DNA from: Kondoa malvinella
Lineage: Eukaryota > Basidiomycota > Agaricostilbomycetes > Agaricostilbales > Kondoaceae
Assembly (NCBI GenBank): GCA_039545315.1
Contig: BCIM01000009.1
Location: 248,001 to 312,000, forward strand
Direction of reading: 5' to 3'
Length of the DNA stretch: 64,000 nt
The position numbers and the translations under genes are program-made. How positions within the stretch are numbered: the first letter of the stretch is position 1; each line of letters opens with the position of its first letter. The notes under the pieces were generated by a model. That model worked only from the letters and a program-made list of their open reading frames with translations. It was not told where the DNA came from and ran no database searches. Of the stretch, positions 63,287-64,000 are shown piece after piece.

Positions 63287-64000
63287 ATGGACTCTACATT
63301 CGCAGAAGGGGACAGCAGCGCTTACATCCCGCAAGACTTGTTATCCACCTTAACGAAAGATCGCAAATACACTTCTCGACGACCTAAAACATCCTCACAG
63401 ACCTCTTTCACTGGTCCGCGCAGCCCAGAACAAGCACGAAAGCTCAAAGACGAATCAGCTACTATCCTGTCTTCTCTGAATCGGAGAGGTGTGCTGGGCG
63501 AACAGCCGTCATACACGCCAAACAAGAGATTGCATAGTTCTGCTTCTGGTACTTCAGATGAAGGTCAAGGGACGGCTAAACCTGCTTCACGCGTCGGACA
63601 TCCGAGGGTGTCGTCTACTTCCAGCTCGAGGAGCTCGTCCGCTTTGAGCGCTAGGAGTGATCTTATGCTCGTCAATGAATCTTCGCCGGAGGAAGTAGCG
63701 CAGTTGAAAGCGAGATTGGCAAAGGTGGAAGGAGAGAAAGCAGTGTTGGAGAGGCAATTGCAAGCAAAGGCCAACGGAGTGGGAGAAGTGCAGCTTGAAG
63801 CGCTTAAAGAACAATTCTCGACGCAGGAACGGCTGCTCGGTGCATATCAGGTTTGTCCTCTCTGTTGCTCTGGGCTTCGGCTGAAATATTTGTAGAGAGA
63901 GAACGAGAAAAGCTTGACGGAACTCTCCGCGCTGCGCAATAAGTATGCTTCTGCCTAACCTGACTTGACCCAGCTGATTGTTGAACAGGGAACGAGCAAT
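63287..64000 (+). CDS. Coiled-coil protein, 3' end outside the window
   Basis: ATG 63287 (context CAAGACATGG) opens MDSTFAEGDSSAYIPQDLLS. The first ~130 residues are Ser/Arg/Thr-rich and probably disordered (KYTSRRPKTSSQTSFTGPRS). A regular heptad pattern follows: VAQLKARLAKVEGEKAVLER, then EVQLEALKEQFSTQERLLGA. An intron starts at GTTTGT 63850 and the coil continues in the next exon with NEKSLTELSALRNK. The gene runs off the end of the window. Such layout suits a cytoskeletal or organelle-tethering protein, but no family is recognised. It starts 135 bp after BET2 on the same strand. Confidence 0.65.

Overview
The window is nuclear DNA from a fungus, almost certainly a basidiomycete. Genes are packed on both strands. 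Most are cut by several short GT-AG introns of roughly 45-60 nt with CTRAC-like branch sites, and the proteins are typical fungal housekeeping and surface families. The subphylum cannot be read from the sequence alone. No transposon, rRNA, convincing tRNA or CRISPR array was found. All exon structures were worked out by hand from reading frame, splice consensus and family fit.

Layout. 1-13 kb: 3' part of a cytochrome-b5-fused sphingolipid desaturase, SNF1 kinase, a coiled-coil protein, an NC2-alpha-type histone-fold protein, a small unknown, CFIm25 (NUDT21) and a tail-anchored FHA protein. 13-24 kb: thiamine pyrophosphokinase, a KpsF-like SIS protein, a small possible YbjQ-like protein, the ribosome-biogenesis ABC-F ATPase ARB1 and a superoxide-generating NADPH oxidase. 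24-26.4 kb: three members (A, B, C) of an unrecognised small secreted protein family, followed by a PLAC8-type cysteine-rich protein. 28.2-30.4 kb: first arm of an inverted duplication, holding an intact methionine aminopeptidase 2 (MAP2) and a broken piece of RAD51. 30.5-43.1 kb: NOB1, clathrin light chain, a sugar transporter, a multi-pass membrane protein and a nucleolar-type ubiquitin protease. 43.2-45.0 kb: two more members (E, D) of the secreted family. 45.8-48.1 kb: second inverted arm with a frameshifted MAP2 copy and the complete RAD51. 49.8-60.5 kb: a CFEM/GPI protein, bleomycin hydrolase and a decayed second copy on either side of an intronless unknown, and a DUF3494 (ice-binding-like) domain on a long Ser/Thr stalk with a GPI-type tail. 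61-64 kb: Rab geranylgeranyltransferase beta (BET2) and the start of a coiled-coil gene.

The most unusual content is the five-member secreted family. Its members share a signal peptide, a Y-K-I-Q-T-F-K-D-C-like mature start, a constant 13-residue second exon, four cysteines, conserved intron phases and, in three members, an A-R-L-D C-terminus. The second is the MAP2/RAD51 inverted duplication, whose two arms carry four undetermined bases (n) at exactly matching positions. The third is the pairing of cell-surface genes (CFEM, DUF3494) with gene decay (bleomycin hydrolase copy 2, MAP2 copy 2).
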